Below, one piece after another: positions 8,291 to 17,204 of a stretch of DNA of 64,000 nucleotides. Position 1 is the stretch's first letter; the number at the start of each line of letters is the position of its first letter. The notes beneath the pieces are model-generated. The model made no database searches, was not told the origin of the DNA, and saw only the letters and a program-made list of their open reading frames with translations. Position numbers and translations under genes: made by a program. This DNA is from Brevundimonas fontaquae (GTDB taxonomy: Bacteria; Pseudomonadota; Alphaproteobacteria; Caulobacterales; Caulobacteraceae), in contig NZ_CP070968.1 in NCBI RefSeq assembly GCF_017086445.1, positions 62,001-126,000 on the forward strand. The letters run 5' to 3'.

Positions 8291-9586
8291 TTACGCTGAC
8301 GCGGCGCGCCCTGACGTCTTGGCCCTCTCCTCGCCGGCGTCCGCATCGGGATCGCGCCCCTGGCTGCGATCGAACCAGCGCATGACCGGCGTCACGGTGA
8401 TCCCATGTAGCAGGATCGACATCAGGCAGATCAACCCCACGATGGCCCACAGGCGGTCGCCGCCTTCAAACGGCGCGGCGTTGAGTCCATAGGCCAGATA
8501 GTAGAACGACCCCACGCCGCGGATGCCGAAGAAGGCCAGGATCAGCTTCTCGCGAAGCGGGCGCTTCCAGCCCATCAACCCGATCATGCCGGCCAGCGGC
8601 CGCACGACCAGCACGATTACGGCCGCGACGGCCACATCGAGCGGCCTCAAGGGCGCCAGCAGCCCCGACACCAGCGCGCCGCCAAACAGCACCAGCACCA
8701 CCATCATCGCCATCCGTTCGATCTGCTCGATGAAGTCATGCATCTGGGCGTGGAACGCGTGGTCCCGATCAGCATGCCGGAACGCCAGCGCCGTGATGAA
8801 GACCGCCAGGAACCCGTAGCAGTGCAGCATCTCCGTCACCGAATAGGAGATAAACGTCGCCGCCAGGACGATGAACCCGTCTCGTGTGGCGGCAAGCCGT
8901 GAGTGAACCGGGATCGCAAACGTCAGCCAGCCGAACAACCAGCCGATCGCCCAGCCGATACCCAGCCCCGCCCCGATCTCCCACAGCACGTTGACGGTCA
9001 GCCATTCGACGAACCAGTAATCCTTCTGGCCCGCCGCCGCCAAGGCCAGGGCGATGGCGAGGTTGACGAATGGAAACGCCAGCCCGTCGTTCAGCCCCGC
9101 CTCCGACGTCAGCCCGAACCGAACCTCGTCTTCCCGCCCTTCGCGCGGCGCGCCAACCTGGATATCGGAGGCCAGCACCGGATCCGTCGGGGCCAGCGTG
9201 CCCGCAAGCAGGATCGCGCCCGCCAGCCCGAGCCCCAGCACCGTCCAGCCCAGCAGGACGATCGCCACGACCGACAGCATCATGGTCACGCCCAGCAGTC
9301 GCCAGGTCACCCCCCAGCGCCGCAGGTTGAAAATCCTGTCGATCTTCAGACCAGCGCCCATCAGGGCGATGATCACCACGAACTCCGTCAGCCGCTCGGT
9401 GATGTCGGGATAGGTCTGAGGCAGAGGATCGAAGCCCACCTGCGGCAGGGCGAACAGTACGGCCCCGAGGATCACGCAAACGATCGGCAATGACAACGGC
9501 GCACGCCGGAACACCAGCGGCAACCACGCCACCAGAGCAACCAGCGCCCCCACCACGAACAGCATCAGGATGTAGGGATCGGGCAT
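8291..9586 (-). CDS. Cation/proton antiporter of the CPA1 (NhaP) type
   Basis: Inner-membrane Na+(or K+)/H+ exchanger of 431 residues with about 12 hydrophobic segments. The start at 9586 is preferred over the longer frame to 9727 because GGAGAG precedes it and the protein then begins with a membrane segment. Typical CPA1 blocks include GAGLKIDR, LAPTDPVLASDIQVG (the conserved TDP ion-binding region) and SEAGLNDGLAFPFV (containing the ND pair). The C-terminus lacks a long regulatory domain. Ion specificity cannot be read from sequence. Confidence 0.9.
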   Translation of the reverse strand: MPDPYILMLFVVGALVALVAWLPLVFRRAPLSLPIVCVILGAVLFALPQVGFDPLPQTYPDITERLTEFVVIIALMGAGLKIDRIFNLRRWGVTWRLLGVTMMLSVVAIVLLGWTVLGLGLAGAILLAGTLAPTDPVLASDIQVGAPREGREDEVRFGLTSEAGLNDGLAFPFVNLAIALALAAAGQKDYWFVEWLTVNVLWEIGAGLGIGWAIGWLFGWLTFAIPVHSRLAATRDGFIVLAATFISYSVTEMLHCYGFLAVFITALAFRHADRDHAFHAQMHDFIEQIERMAMMVVLVLFGGALVSGLLAPLRPLDVAVAAVIVLVVRPLAGMIGLMGWKRPLREKLILAFFGIRGVGSFYYLAYGLNAAPFEGGDRLWAIVGLICLMSILLHGITVTPVMRWFDRSQGRDPDADAGEERAKTSGRAASA

Positions 9587-9758
9587 GGCTCTCCGGAGCC
9601 GTCGACAAGACAGCGCTCCTTTAATGCGACAGAGCCCAGAAGGTCGCTGACACCGCGACATCGCATCATCAGAGAGGCGGCCGAAAACCCTGACCGGCGA
9701 CGCTGACGACCGTCTGCGCTGCATCATTCACAGCGAGAACGACCGGCTAGAGCAGGAT

Positions 9759-10229
9759 CTAGCGCTTCTTGCGCAGCCGTTTGGCGTTGGCCGTGGCCGT
9801 CTTGTGGATCGGGGCCAGCGCCTCGGCCTGGGCCTTCAGCAGTTCGCCGTTCAGGGTCAGGGCCTGGGCCGCCGCCCGGCTCCACCAGCCCATGGCATAG
9901 CTGAACTGGGCCTCGGCCGCCTTGGCCGGGGTGCGGGCCTGTGCCACAGCCGCCGCCGCGCGCAGGGCATGGGCGCTCTCGTCCATCGCCACACGCCCAA
10001 GCCGCTGACCGATGGCTCCGGCGCTGGCGGCCATGGCGTCGGCGGAGGCGGACATCGCCTCGGTCTTCTCGGAGCTCATCAGCGACAGCTCCTTGAAGTC
10101 CTGCCCCTTGGCGCTGGTCAGGCCCTGCGCCATCAAGCCGGTGCGGGCCGCGATCACCTCGGCCGAGGCGGTCAGGATTTCGGCGCCGACGACGGCCGCG
10201 CTGGCGGCTGTGGGGGTTTTGCGGGTCAG
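9759..10229 (-). CDS. Phasin family protein (apparent CTG start)
   Basis: Small helical protein (about 156 residues) expected to coat polyhydroxyalkanoate granules. The conserved start of alphaproteobacterial phasins (AAVVGAEILTASAEVIAARTG) is present and begins about 10 residues into the frame. No ATG or GTG precedes it: the best start is a CTG at 10229, overlapping the TGA of the creatininase gene (CTGA), with GGAGG 7 bases upstream. The next in-frame start, a GTG at 10157, would cut into the conserved domain. Rich in Ala and Lys towards the C-terminus. Family assignment good; start codon is an inference. Confidence 0.8.
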   Translation of the reverse strand: MTRKTPTAASAAVVGAEILTASAEVIAARTGLMAQGLTSAKGQDFKELSLMSSEKTEAMSASADAMAASAGAIGQRLGRVAMDESAHALRAAAAVAQARTPAKAAEAQFSYAMGWWSRAAAQALTLNGELLKAQAEALAPIHKTATANAKRLRKKR

Positions 10230-10999
10230 TGAGGACCTCCAGGTTGGGTCTCTGCGGCGAAGGCCGCGATGTCGCTCAACAGGGCGGGGATCGCCGCGTC
10301 GATGATCTGCTGGCCCTTCTCTGGACTGGCCTGGGCCGGGTCCGAGCCGATCCGGCCGTCGGGGAAGCGGGCGCGATAGTCCAGGGCGTCGCGGATCGGC
10401 CCGTTCGGCGCGATCTGCGGGCTGTAATCGGCGGTCTTGATCCGCTCGGGATAGGCGGCCTGCGTCACCGCGATCTCGGACGGGGTGGCGTGCATGCCGT
10501 GGCCGGTCGGGAACAGGCGGTTGCACAGGCCATTGACGCCGGGCAGGTCCCACCAGTTCTTCAGCTTCAGGATGAAGGGCGGGCTGTCCTCGACGAAGCT
10601 CCACTCGGCGTAGATTTCCGAGATCGTCGCCTCGATGGTCGCGACGTTCCCGCCGTGCCCGTTCAGGAAGTAGATCCGCTCGAACCCGTGACGGCTCAGG
10701 GACGACACCCAGTCCGTGATCGCGGCCATGAAGGTGGAGGGGCGCAAGCTGATGGTGCCGGCGAAGGCCAGGTGATGCTGGGCCATGCCGATGTTGAAGG
10801 TCGGGGCCACGATCAGGTTGGCGTCGGTCTTTTCCGCCGCGTGGGCGATGATCTCCGGGCAAAGCCAGTCGGTGCCCAGAAGCCCCGTCGGCCCATGCTG
10901 CTCGTTGGAGCCGATCGGCACGACCACCGTCCTGGACAGCGGGCCGCCGTCGTTCAGTCGGGCGTCGATCTCGGGCCAGGAGGACAGGTGGATCAGCAT
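10226..10999 (-). CDS. Creatininase-family amidohydrolase
   Basis: Metal-dependent hydrolase of the creatinine amidohydrolase fold, 257 residues. Metal-binding motifs are visible: IGSNEQHGP, the Asp of GTDWLCPE, FLNGHGGN and a downstream glutamate in HATPSEIA. Family members cleave creatinine, formamidopyrimidines or peptide-cofactor precursors, so the substrate cannot be assigned. Its stop overlaps the start of the phasin gene, implying a two-gene operon. Confidence 0.9.
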   Translation of the reverse strand: MLIHLSSWPEIDARLNDGGPLSRTVVVPIGSNEQHGPTGLLGTDWLCPEIIAHAAEKTDANLIVAPTFNIGMAQHHLAFAGTISLRPSTFMAAITDWVSSLSRHGFERIYFLNGHGGNVATIEATISEIYAEWSFVEDSPPFILKLKNWWDLPGVNGLCNRLFPTGHGMHATPSEIAVTQAAYPERIKTADYSPQIAPNGPIRDALDYRARFPDGRIGSDPAQASPEKGQQIIDAAIPALLSDIAAFAAETQPGGPH

Positions 11000-11046
11000 G
11001 AATGCAGTCTCAAGCGACAGGATGGGACGACTGTAGCGCGCCGGGC

Positions 11047-11664
11047 TTAGGAAGTCTTGGCGGCCGTAGCGGGCGGATGGGCGGCCATGAAGATGCGCGC
11101 GGCCTCTCTGGCGCGGCCTGCGCGTTTGTCAGCCTCCAGCTGCGGCACGTCCAGCATGGCGCGCAGATGGCCGTGGCCCAGCACAAGGCCGGCGAACATC
11201 TCGGCCGCCTCTTCCGGATCGGCGACGTTCATCCGGCCCAACCGCGTCTGTTCCGCCAGCCAGGCGCCCAGTTCGCGCAGGCTGCGGCGCGGCCCGGCCT
11301 CATAGATGGCGTGGGCGATGTCGGGCGCCTCGACCGAGACCAGGGCGACCCCGCGCATCGAGCCGACCTTGTCGCCGCTGCACACCCGGTTCAGCAGCGT
11401 CAGGGCCAAGGCCTCCAGCACCGTCTGCGGATCGCCGGCGCCGCGCAGGGGGGCGACGATGTCCTCGACCCGCTTTGACGCCAGGGCCTGGGCGATCTCC
11501 AGCTTGGAGGCGAAGCGGTTATAGACCGTCTGTTTGGAAACGCCGGCCAGTTTGGCGATCTCGTCCATCTTGGCTTGCAGCCCCTTGTCGGCGAACAGGG
11601 TCGCGGCGGCGTCCAGGATCGCCTCGCTCTTTCGTTCATCGACCTGTCCGCGACGCCGCGCCAT
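11047..11664 (-). CDS. TetR-family transcriptional regulator of the efflux operon
   Basis: A 205-residue TetR repressor. The N-terminal helix-turn-helix (about 14-60) includes ILDAAATLFADKG and VSKQTVYNRFASK; the remainder is an alpha-helical ligand/dimer domain of the type with HGHLRAML. Its ATG overlaps the TGA of emrB (ATGA), so it is the last gene of an emrA-emrB-tetR operon and probably represses it in response to an exported compound. Confidence 0.92.
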   Translation of the reverse strand: MARRRGQVDERKSEAILDAAATLFADKGLQAKMDEIAKLAGVSKQTVYNRFASKLEIAQALASKRVEDIVAPLRGAGDPQTVLEALALTLLNRVCSGDKVGSMRGVALVSVEAPDIAHAIYEAGPRRSLRELGAWLAEQTRLGRMNVADPEEAAEMFAGLVLGHGHLRAMLDVPQLEADKRAGRAREAARIFMAAHPPATAAKTS

Positions 11665-13274
11665 CAGTGGACGTCCGAGGGCGGTGCGCCAGCCTGGGCC
11701 TTCACCGGCTGGGCGGCCAGGGTGACGAAAGCCGCGCCTGCGCACAGGATGGCCAGCAGGGCGAAGGCGTCGCCGAACGCCATCGTCGTCGCCTGTTTCT
11801 GCAACATCCCATAGATGGCCTTCATCGCCGAGGCGGCCGGGTCGATGGAGCCGGCGAACCGCTGGGCCATGCCGGCCATCATGTTGCGCATCGCCTGATC
11901 CCCCTGACCGATGGCGCTGGTCAGTTCGCTCATGTGCAGGGCCGTGTTGGACGTCAGGCTGGTGTTCAGGATCGCCAGGCCGAAGGCGCCGCCGACGTTG
12001 CGCGACAGGTTCACCAGCCCCGAGGCGTTCTTGACCATGTGCGGCGGCAGGGTCGCCATCGTCACCTGCTGGGACGCGATCATGGCCAGCATCACGCCGA
12101 CGCCGCGGAAGGCCTGGACCGAGGCGAAGTTCCAGAAGCCCCAGTCGTCGGTGACGACGCGCGCCTCCCACATGCCCCAGGCGCACAGCATGAAGCCGCC
12201 GAACATCAGCACCCGCGCATCCAGCTTGCGCACCAGTCGTCCAGCGAAGGGGCCGGTGGCGAACATGGCCAGGCCCGACACGACCATGGTGGTGCCGACT
12301 TCTGACGACGAATAGCCGAGCACGCGGCCCAGGAAGAGCGGCAGCAGGAAGGTGCCGCCGAACAGGGCGAAACCGACGATGAAGGTCATGATGAAACCGA
12401 CCAGGAAGTTGCGATTGCCAAAGGCGCGCAGCTCCACGATCGGCTGGCGATAGGTCAGGGACCGCCAGATGAAGATCGGTCCGGCGACCGCCGCCACGAC
12501 GGTCAGCAACAGGATGTGGGTGTCGTCGAACCAGTCGTTCTTGGCGCCCTCTTCCAGCACGAACTGCATCGACATCAGAAAGGCGGCCATCAGGCCTAGG
12601 CCCCACCAGTCGAAGCCCTTGGCCAGCGACGGGTCACCCTTGTCGAAGTTCCCGTAGCGCCCGACCAGAAACAGCACCAGCAGGCCCGGCCCGACGTTGA
12701 TGAAGAACAGCCAGCGCCAGCTCAGCCACTCCGTCAGGTGCCCGCCCAGCGTCGGCCCGACGGTCGGCGCCAGGGTGACGATCAGGCCCATGACGACGCT
12801 GGCGGTGACGCGCTTGTCAGGCGGAAAGGCGGTGAAGGCGACGGCGAAGACGGTCGGGATCATGGCCCCGCCCACAAAGCCTTGGATGGCCCGGAACAGG
12901 ATCATCATGTCGATCGACGACGACAGACCTGTGGCGATGCTCATCAGCACGAAACCGGCGCAGGAGACCAGGAACAGCCGCTGCGTTCCCCACAGCCGCG
13001 ACAGGAAGCCCGACAGAGGGATCATCACCACCTCGGGGATCAGATAGGCGGTCTGGATCCAGCTGATCTCGTCAGCCGAGGCGCCTACCCCCGCCTGGAT
13101 CTGGGGCAGGGAGGCGGCGACGATCTGGATGTCCAGAATGGCCATGAACTGGCCCACCACCATGCCGGCGAAGCCCAGCAACAGCATGGTCCAGTTGATT
13201 TCGGGATGGCCGGCGACGGGACCCTTTTGCGCGACAGGGGCCCCGCCATCCGCGGCGGGGTTGGCGGCGGTCAC
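11664..13274 (-). CDS. emrB: EmrB/QacA-type drug efflux transporter (MFS, DHA2)
   Basis: Proton-driven inner-membrane multidrug exporter, 536 residues, with about 14 hydrophobic segments. Family blocks include LDIQIVAASLPQIQAGVGAS, the motif-A region LSGFLSRLWGTQRLF and the motif-C-like GPTLGGHLTEWLSWRWLFFINVG region. It overlaps emrA by 4 bp upstream and tetR by 1 bp downstream. No outer-membrane TolC-like partner is encoded nearby, so it would use one encoded elsewhere. Confidence 0.94.
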   Translation of the reverse strand: MTAANPAADGGAPVAQKGPVAGHPEINWTMLLLGFAGMVVGQFMAILDIQIVAASLPQIQAGVGASADEISWIQTAYLIPEVVMIPLSGFLSRLWGTQRLFLVSCAGFVLMSIATGLSSSIDMMILFRAIQGFVGGAMIPTVFAVAFTAFPPDKRVTASVVMGLIVTLAPTVGPTLGGHLTEWLSWRWLFFINVGPGLLVLFLVGRYGNFDKGDPSLAKGFDWWGLGLMAAFLMSMQFVLEEGAKNDWFDDTHILLLTVVAAVAGPIFIWRSLTYRQPIVELRAFGNRNFLVGFIMTFIVGFALFGGTFLLPLFLGRVLGYSSSEVGTTMVVSGLAMFATGPFAGRLVRKLDARVLMFGGFMLCAWGMWEARVVTDDWGFWNFASVQAFRGVGVMLAMIASQQVTMATLPPHMVKNASGLVNLSRNVGGAFGLAILNTSLTSNTALHMSELTSAIGQGDQAMRNMMAGMAQRFAGSIDPAASAMKAIYGMLQKQATTMAFGDAFALLAILCAGAAFVTLAAQPVKAQAGAPPSDVH

Positions 13275-14356
13275 TGGCCTGCGGCTCCCGTCGTCGTGGC
13301 AGCTTCGGCGAAGCTCTGGCCGCCCTCGCTCTTCAGGTCGATCTTGACGTCCACCGACAGGCCGGGACGCAGGGCCAGGCTGCGGTCTGCGCCGCTTACG
13401 ACGATGCGGACCGGCACGCGCTGGGTGATCTTGGTGAAGTTGCCCGTGGCGTTCTCGACCGGGATCAGGGCGAACTCGGACCCGGTGGCGGGGGCGAAGC
13501 TGTCCACGCGGCCCTCGATCTTGCGGCCGGGGAAGGCGTCGGCGGAAATCTCGACGGTCTGGCCCAGGCGCACCTTGTCCAACTGCGTCTCCTTGAAGTT
13601 GGCGACGATGTAGGTGTTGGTCAGGGGCACGACCGACAGCAGTTGCGTGCCGGCGTTGACGTATTGGCCGGGCCGCACGCTGCGGGCGCCGACGACGCCG
13701 GCGACCGGAGCGCGGATCACGGTGCGCTCCAGCGCGATGCGAGCCTGATCGACGACGGCGCGGGCCTGTTCGACGGCGGCGACGCTCTGCTGACGGGTCG
13801 AGCCCAGCACCCCGGCGGTGCGTTGTTCGGCGACCAGGGCGGCCTGGGCCTGCTGGACGCTGGCGGCGGCGGTGGCGGCCGAGGCGCGCTCGGTCTGGAT
13901 GCGCTGTTGCGAAACCCAGCCCTGTTCGGCCAGCTTGCCGTAGCGATCGACCTCGGCGCGGGCCAGGCCGGCCTGGGCGTTGGCCTGGGCGACGGAGGCG
14001 GCGCGGGCGGCGATGGTGGCCTGTTCCTGCTCGGCCTGGGCGTCGACATGGCCGACGGCGGCGATGGCGGCGGCCAGATTGGCCTCGGCCTGTGCCAGTT
14101 GGGCCTTCTGGTCGGAATCGTCCAGCTTGACCAGGATCTGGCCTGCTGCGACCCGCTGGTTGTCACCCACCAGAACCTCGGTGACCCGGCCGGACAGTTG
14201 CGGGCTGACCAGGGTGGTGTCGGCCTGAACGAAGGCGTTGTCAGTGCTTTCCCAACGCTGGCCGTTCACCCACCAGACGATGCCGCCCACGATCAGGGCC
14301 AGGCCGACGAGGGCGGCCGCGAACAGCGGCAGGCGTTTCTTGAGTTCAGGCGACAT
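13271..14356 (-). CDS. emrA: EmrA-type membrane fusion protein (HlyD family)
   Basis: Periplasmic adaptor linking EmrB to an outer-membrane channel, 361 residues. A single N-terminal membrane anchor (about 10-30, LFAAALVGLALIVGGIVWW) is followed by a first lipoyl half (STDNAFVQADTTLVSPQLSG), a long Ala/Gln-rich coiled-coil hairpin (about 80-190), the second lipoyl half (RAPVAGVVG) and a beta-barrel with NTYIVANFKETQL. I use the ATG at 14356; a longer frame to 14416 adds a hydrophilic stretch ahead of the anchor. First gene of the emrA-emrB-tetR operon. Confidence 0.92.
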   Translation of the reverse strand: MSPELKKRLPLFAAALVGLALIVGGIVWWVNGQRWESTDNAFVQADTTLVSPQLSGRVTEVLVGDNQRVAAGQILVKLDDSDQKAQLAQAEANLAAAIAAVGHVDAQAEQEQATIAARAASVAQANAQAGLARAEVDRYGKLAEQGWVSQQRIQTERASAATAAASVQQAQAALVAEQRTAGVLGSTRQQSVAAVEQARAVVDQARIALERTVIRAPVAGVVGARSVRPGQYVNAGTQLLSVVPLTNTYIVANFKETQLDKVRLGQTVEISADAFPGRKIEGRVDSFAPATGSEFALIPVENATGNFTKITQRVPVRIVVSGADRSLALRPGLSVDVKIDLKSEGGQSFAEAATTTGAAGQ

Positions 14357-14477
14357 GGAAAATCCGGGGGAGGTGCGGCGTTTTGAAGCGGCGCTAAAAT
14401 GGACCCTGCCGTCCAAAAATCAATAGGCGATCGGGACGGCGCCGATCACGACCAGTTTTCGTGTATGTCCTGACGCC

Positions 14478-15809
14478 ATGAACGCCCGCATCTCCGCCTC
14501 CCAGCCGCTGCCGTCACAGGTCGATGTCGTGGTGATCGGCGCAGGCGCCGCCGGCATCGCCGCCGCGCGTCGTCTGATGCGACCCGGCCTGTTGGTTCTG
14601 GTGCTGGAGGCCCGCGGCCGGATCGGCGGGCGCGCCTGGACGGTTCGGGCCGAGGGCGAAGGGTTGGACATGGGCTGCGGCTGGCTGCATTCCGCCGATG
14701 ACAATGTGCTGGCGGGACGGGTCGAGGCCGAGGGGCTGACGCTGGACCAGACCCCGCCGCCCTGGCGCACCCAGGCCTTCGATCACGAGATGACCCGCGC
14801 GGATCAGGCCGAGTTCGGCGAGGCCTTCGCCGCCTTCGACCAGCGGGTGACCGAGGCGGCGTCGCTCGTCCGCGCGGGTGTGGGGGAGGATCGTCCGGCG
14901 TCGGACTTCTTCGATCCCGACTGTCGCTGGAACCCGCGCATGGACGCCATCTCGGGCGCCCTGAACGGCGCGCGGTTCGCCGAGGTGTCCAGCCTGGATT
15001 ACGACGCCTATGGCGACACCGGCGTGAACTGGCGGGTGCGCGAGGGCTATGGCCGCCTGATCGCGCGGCTGGGCGAGGCTGTTTCGTCCATCACGGTCAC
15101 GGACTGCGCCGTCAGCCGGATCGACCGTTCCGGACCGGTGCTGCGGCTGGACACCAATCGCGGCGAGCTGACGGCGCGGATCGTCATCCTGACCGTGCCC
15201 AACAGCCTGATCGCCGGCGAGGCGATCCGCATCGATCCCCCGGTTCCCGCGCTGCTTGAGGCGACGGCGGGCGTGCCGCTGGGCCTGGCGTCCAAGGTGC
15301 ATATGACCGTGCGCGGCGCCGGCGATTTCCAACCCGACACCCAGCTGTGGACCCGCACCGATACGGCCGAGACCGGCGGCTATCACCTGCGGCCGTTCGG
15401 GCGGCCGATGATCGAGGCCTATTTCGGGGCCGATCTCGCCTGGGGGCTGGAGGCGCAAGGGCCGGCCGCCCTGTTCGACTTCGCCGTGTCCGAACTGGTC
15501 GCGGCCTTGGGATCGGACATGCGCCGGCGGCTGGAGGCGGTCGCGGTCAGCGGCTGGGCCGTCGATCCGTGGTCGCGCGGCGCCTATTCCCACGCCTTGC
15601 CGGGCCATGCGGCGGACCGCGAGAAGCTGCGCACGGCGGTCGAGGACCGCATTTTCCTGGCCGGCGAGGCGACGGCGCCGGTCTATTACGGCACGGCCCA
15701 CGGCGCCTGGATGGAGGGCGAGCGCGCCGTCGACGCCGCCCTGACCGCCCAAGCGCTCAAGGGCCTGGGTCTTGACCCACGTCGTCCCGAGGACGACAGC
15801 GAGGCATGA
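14478..15809 (+). CDS. FAD-dependent amine oxidase (flavin monoamine oxidase family)
   Basis: Oxidises an amine substrate with FAD and oxygen. The 443-residue protein has the dinucleotide fold VVVIGAGAAGIAAARRL (about 14-30) followed by the GRIGGRAW motif and DMGCGWLH. The C-terminal FAD motif is LAGEATAPVYYGTAHGAWMEG. Length is normal for the family. No signal peptide is seen. Its TGA overlaps the ATG of nth, so the two are co-transcribed although functionally unrelated. Confidence 0.9.
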   Translation: MNARISASQPLPSQVDVVVIGAGAAGIAAARRLMRPGLLVLVLEARGRIGGRAWTVRAEGEGLDMGCGWLHSADDNVLAGRVEAEGLTLDQTPPPWRTQAFDHEMTRADQAEFGEAFAAFDQRVTEAASLVRAGVGEDRPASDFFDPDCRWNPRMDAISGALNGARFAEVSSLDYDAYGDTGVNWRVREGYGRLIARLGEAVSSITVTDCAVSRIDRSGPVLRLDTNRGELTARIVILTVPNSLIAGEAIRIDPPVPALLEATAGVPLGLASKVHMTVRGAGDFQPDTQLWTRTDTAETGGYHLRPFGRPMIEAYFGADLAWGLEAQGPAALFDFAVSELVAALGSDMRRRLEAVAVSGWAVDPWSRGAYSHALPGHAADREKLRTAVEDRIFLAGEATAPVYYGTAHGAWMEGERAVDAALTAQALKGLGLDPRRPEDDSEA

Positions 15810-16549
15810 AGCCCGCCAAGGCCAAAAAGTCCGCCGCCAAGCCTGCCAGACGCCCGGCCGTGATGACCGGGGCGGCCATCCCCGTGCTGCGCTGGCCGCC
15901 CGACGAAGACCGCGTCGAGGCGATCTTCCAGCGCCTGTCCGGCGTGATGCCGGAGCCCAAGACCGAGCTGGATTTCTCCAATCCCTTCACCCTGGTTGTC
16001 GCCGTCGCCCTGTCGGCCCAGGCCACGGACGTGTCGGTCAACAAGGCGACCGAGCGGCTGTTCAAGGTCGCGGACACGCCGGAGAAGATGCTGGCCTTGG
16101 GTGAGGAAGGGCTGATCCCCTACATCGCGTCCATCGGCCTTTATCGCGGCAAGGCGAGGAACGTCATCGCGCTGAGCCACATCGTGCTGGAACAGCATGG
16201 CGGCGAGGTCCCGCTGAACCGCGCCGATCTTCAGGCCCTGCCCGGCGTGGGTCGAAAGACGGCCTCGGTGGTCCTGAACGAGCTCGGGATCGAGGCGGCC
16301 ATCGCCGTGGACACCCACGTCTTTCGCGTCTCGCACCGGTTGGGCCTGGCCAATGCGGGCACACCGGACAAGGTCGAGGCCCAGCTGTTCGAGGTCGTGC
16401 CGGAGGACTGGCTGCCCAAGGCGCACCACTGGCTGATCCTGCACGGGCGCTACACCTGCACGGCGCGAAAGCCCAAATGTCTGTCCTGCATCATCGCCGA
16501 CCTGTGCCCGTCGCGAGCGGGCCTGATGGCGCTGGGCGAGGGCGTCTAA
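15806..16549 (+). CDS. nth: Endonuclease III (DNA glycosylase/AP lyase)
   Basis: Removes oxidised pyrimidines from DNA and nicks the abasic site. The 247-residue protein has the helix-hairpin-helix LPGVGRKTASVVL with the catalytic lysine, the catalytic aspartate in AVDTHVFRV, and a C-terminal 4Fe-4S loop with spacing C-X6-C-X2-C-X5-C. A basic 25-residue N-terminal extension rich in Lys and Ala precedes the core. Its end overlaps the convergent marR gene by 4 bp. Confidence 0.96.
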   Translation: MKPAKAKKSAAKPARRPAVMTGAAIPVLRWPPDEDRVEAIFQRLSGVMPEPKTELDFSNPFTLVVAVALSAQATDVSVNKATERLFKVADTPEKMLALGEEGLIPYIASIGLYRGKARNVIALSHIVLEQHGGEVPLNRADLQALPGVGRKTASVVLNELGIEAAIAVDTHVFRVSHRLGLANAGTPDKVEAQLFEVVPEDWLPKAHHWLILHGRYTCTARKPKCLSCIIADLCPSRAGLMALGEGV

Positions 16550-17034
16550 GGCCGCTTCGCGCCGTCCGTCCCGTCGGCGAGCTTCTCCGCCACGGCGCTC
16601 AGAACCCGGAGCGCGGCGGCCAAGTCGTCTTGCGAAACACCGTCGAAAACCCTCTGCCGCATGGAGGCGGCATGCACTTCGAACGCCTGCATCTCCGCGC
16701 GACCGGCCGGTTCCATGATGATGAGCCACGACCGCCCATCACCGATCATGCGATGGCGACTGACAAAGCCGTCGCGTTCGAGCCTCTGCACCAATCGCGT
16801 CAAGGATGCGCCTGACAGCTCCATCCTGACCGACAGTTCGGAAAGCGTCAGCCCCTTTGGCTCATCGGCCAGGTGGTAGAGGACGACGATCGGCGCGCCG
16901 GTATGGCCTGCGTTCCTAAACATCTCGCCCATCCAGAGTTTCCATCGCCGCGCGGTCAGCATGACCTGCATGGCGACCTTCAGCTGTAAGGCCTCGCGCG
17001 AGAGGCTGGGCGACAAGGCGTGGATGTTGGGCAC
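16546..17034 (-). CDS. MarR-family transcriptional regulator
   Basis: A winged-helix regulator of about 162 residues. The recognition region reads LTLSELSVRMELSGASLTRLVQRLERDG and the wing RHRMIGDGRSWLI. The GTG at 17034 is preferred as start because GAGG lies 8 bases upstream; an upstream in-frame start at 17106 would add 24 residues. A perfect 12-bp palindrome, a plausible operator, lies in the gap before the divergent chemoreceptor gene. It may autoregulate and perhaps control the chemoreceptor; the ligand is unknown. Confidence 0.87.
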   Translation of the reverse strand: MPNIHALSPSLSREALQLKVAMQVMLTARRWKLWMGEMFRNAGHTGAPIVVLYHLADEPKGLTLSELSVRMELSGASLTRLVQRLERDGFVSRHRMIGDGRSWLIIMEPAGRAEMQAFEVHAASMRQRVFDGVSQDDLAAALRVLSAVAEKLADGTDGAKRP

Positions 17035-17122
17035 GGCGTCCTCGGAGAGCCGTCCGACGGCCCGTCGTTTGAGTGGCAACAATGAACGCAAACACGAAGA
17101 CCACACCCGTCGTGGTTGAGCC

Positions 17123-17134
17123 TTAGCATGCTAA
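17123..17134. promoter_or_regulatory. Palindrome TTAGCATGCTAA, candidate MarR operator
   Basis: A perfect 12-bp palindrome in the divergent gap between the marR gene (start 17034) and the chemoreceptor (start 17205). Its position between the promoters and its size suit a MarR dimer half-site arrangement. Binding is an inference. Confidence 0.5.
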
Positions 17135-17204
17135 CCAGGGTCATAGTCCTTCTAAAGGGGTTGTGTGGGATTAAGCTTGGAAAATCTATAGGGAGGCCAA
17201 AGGG

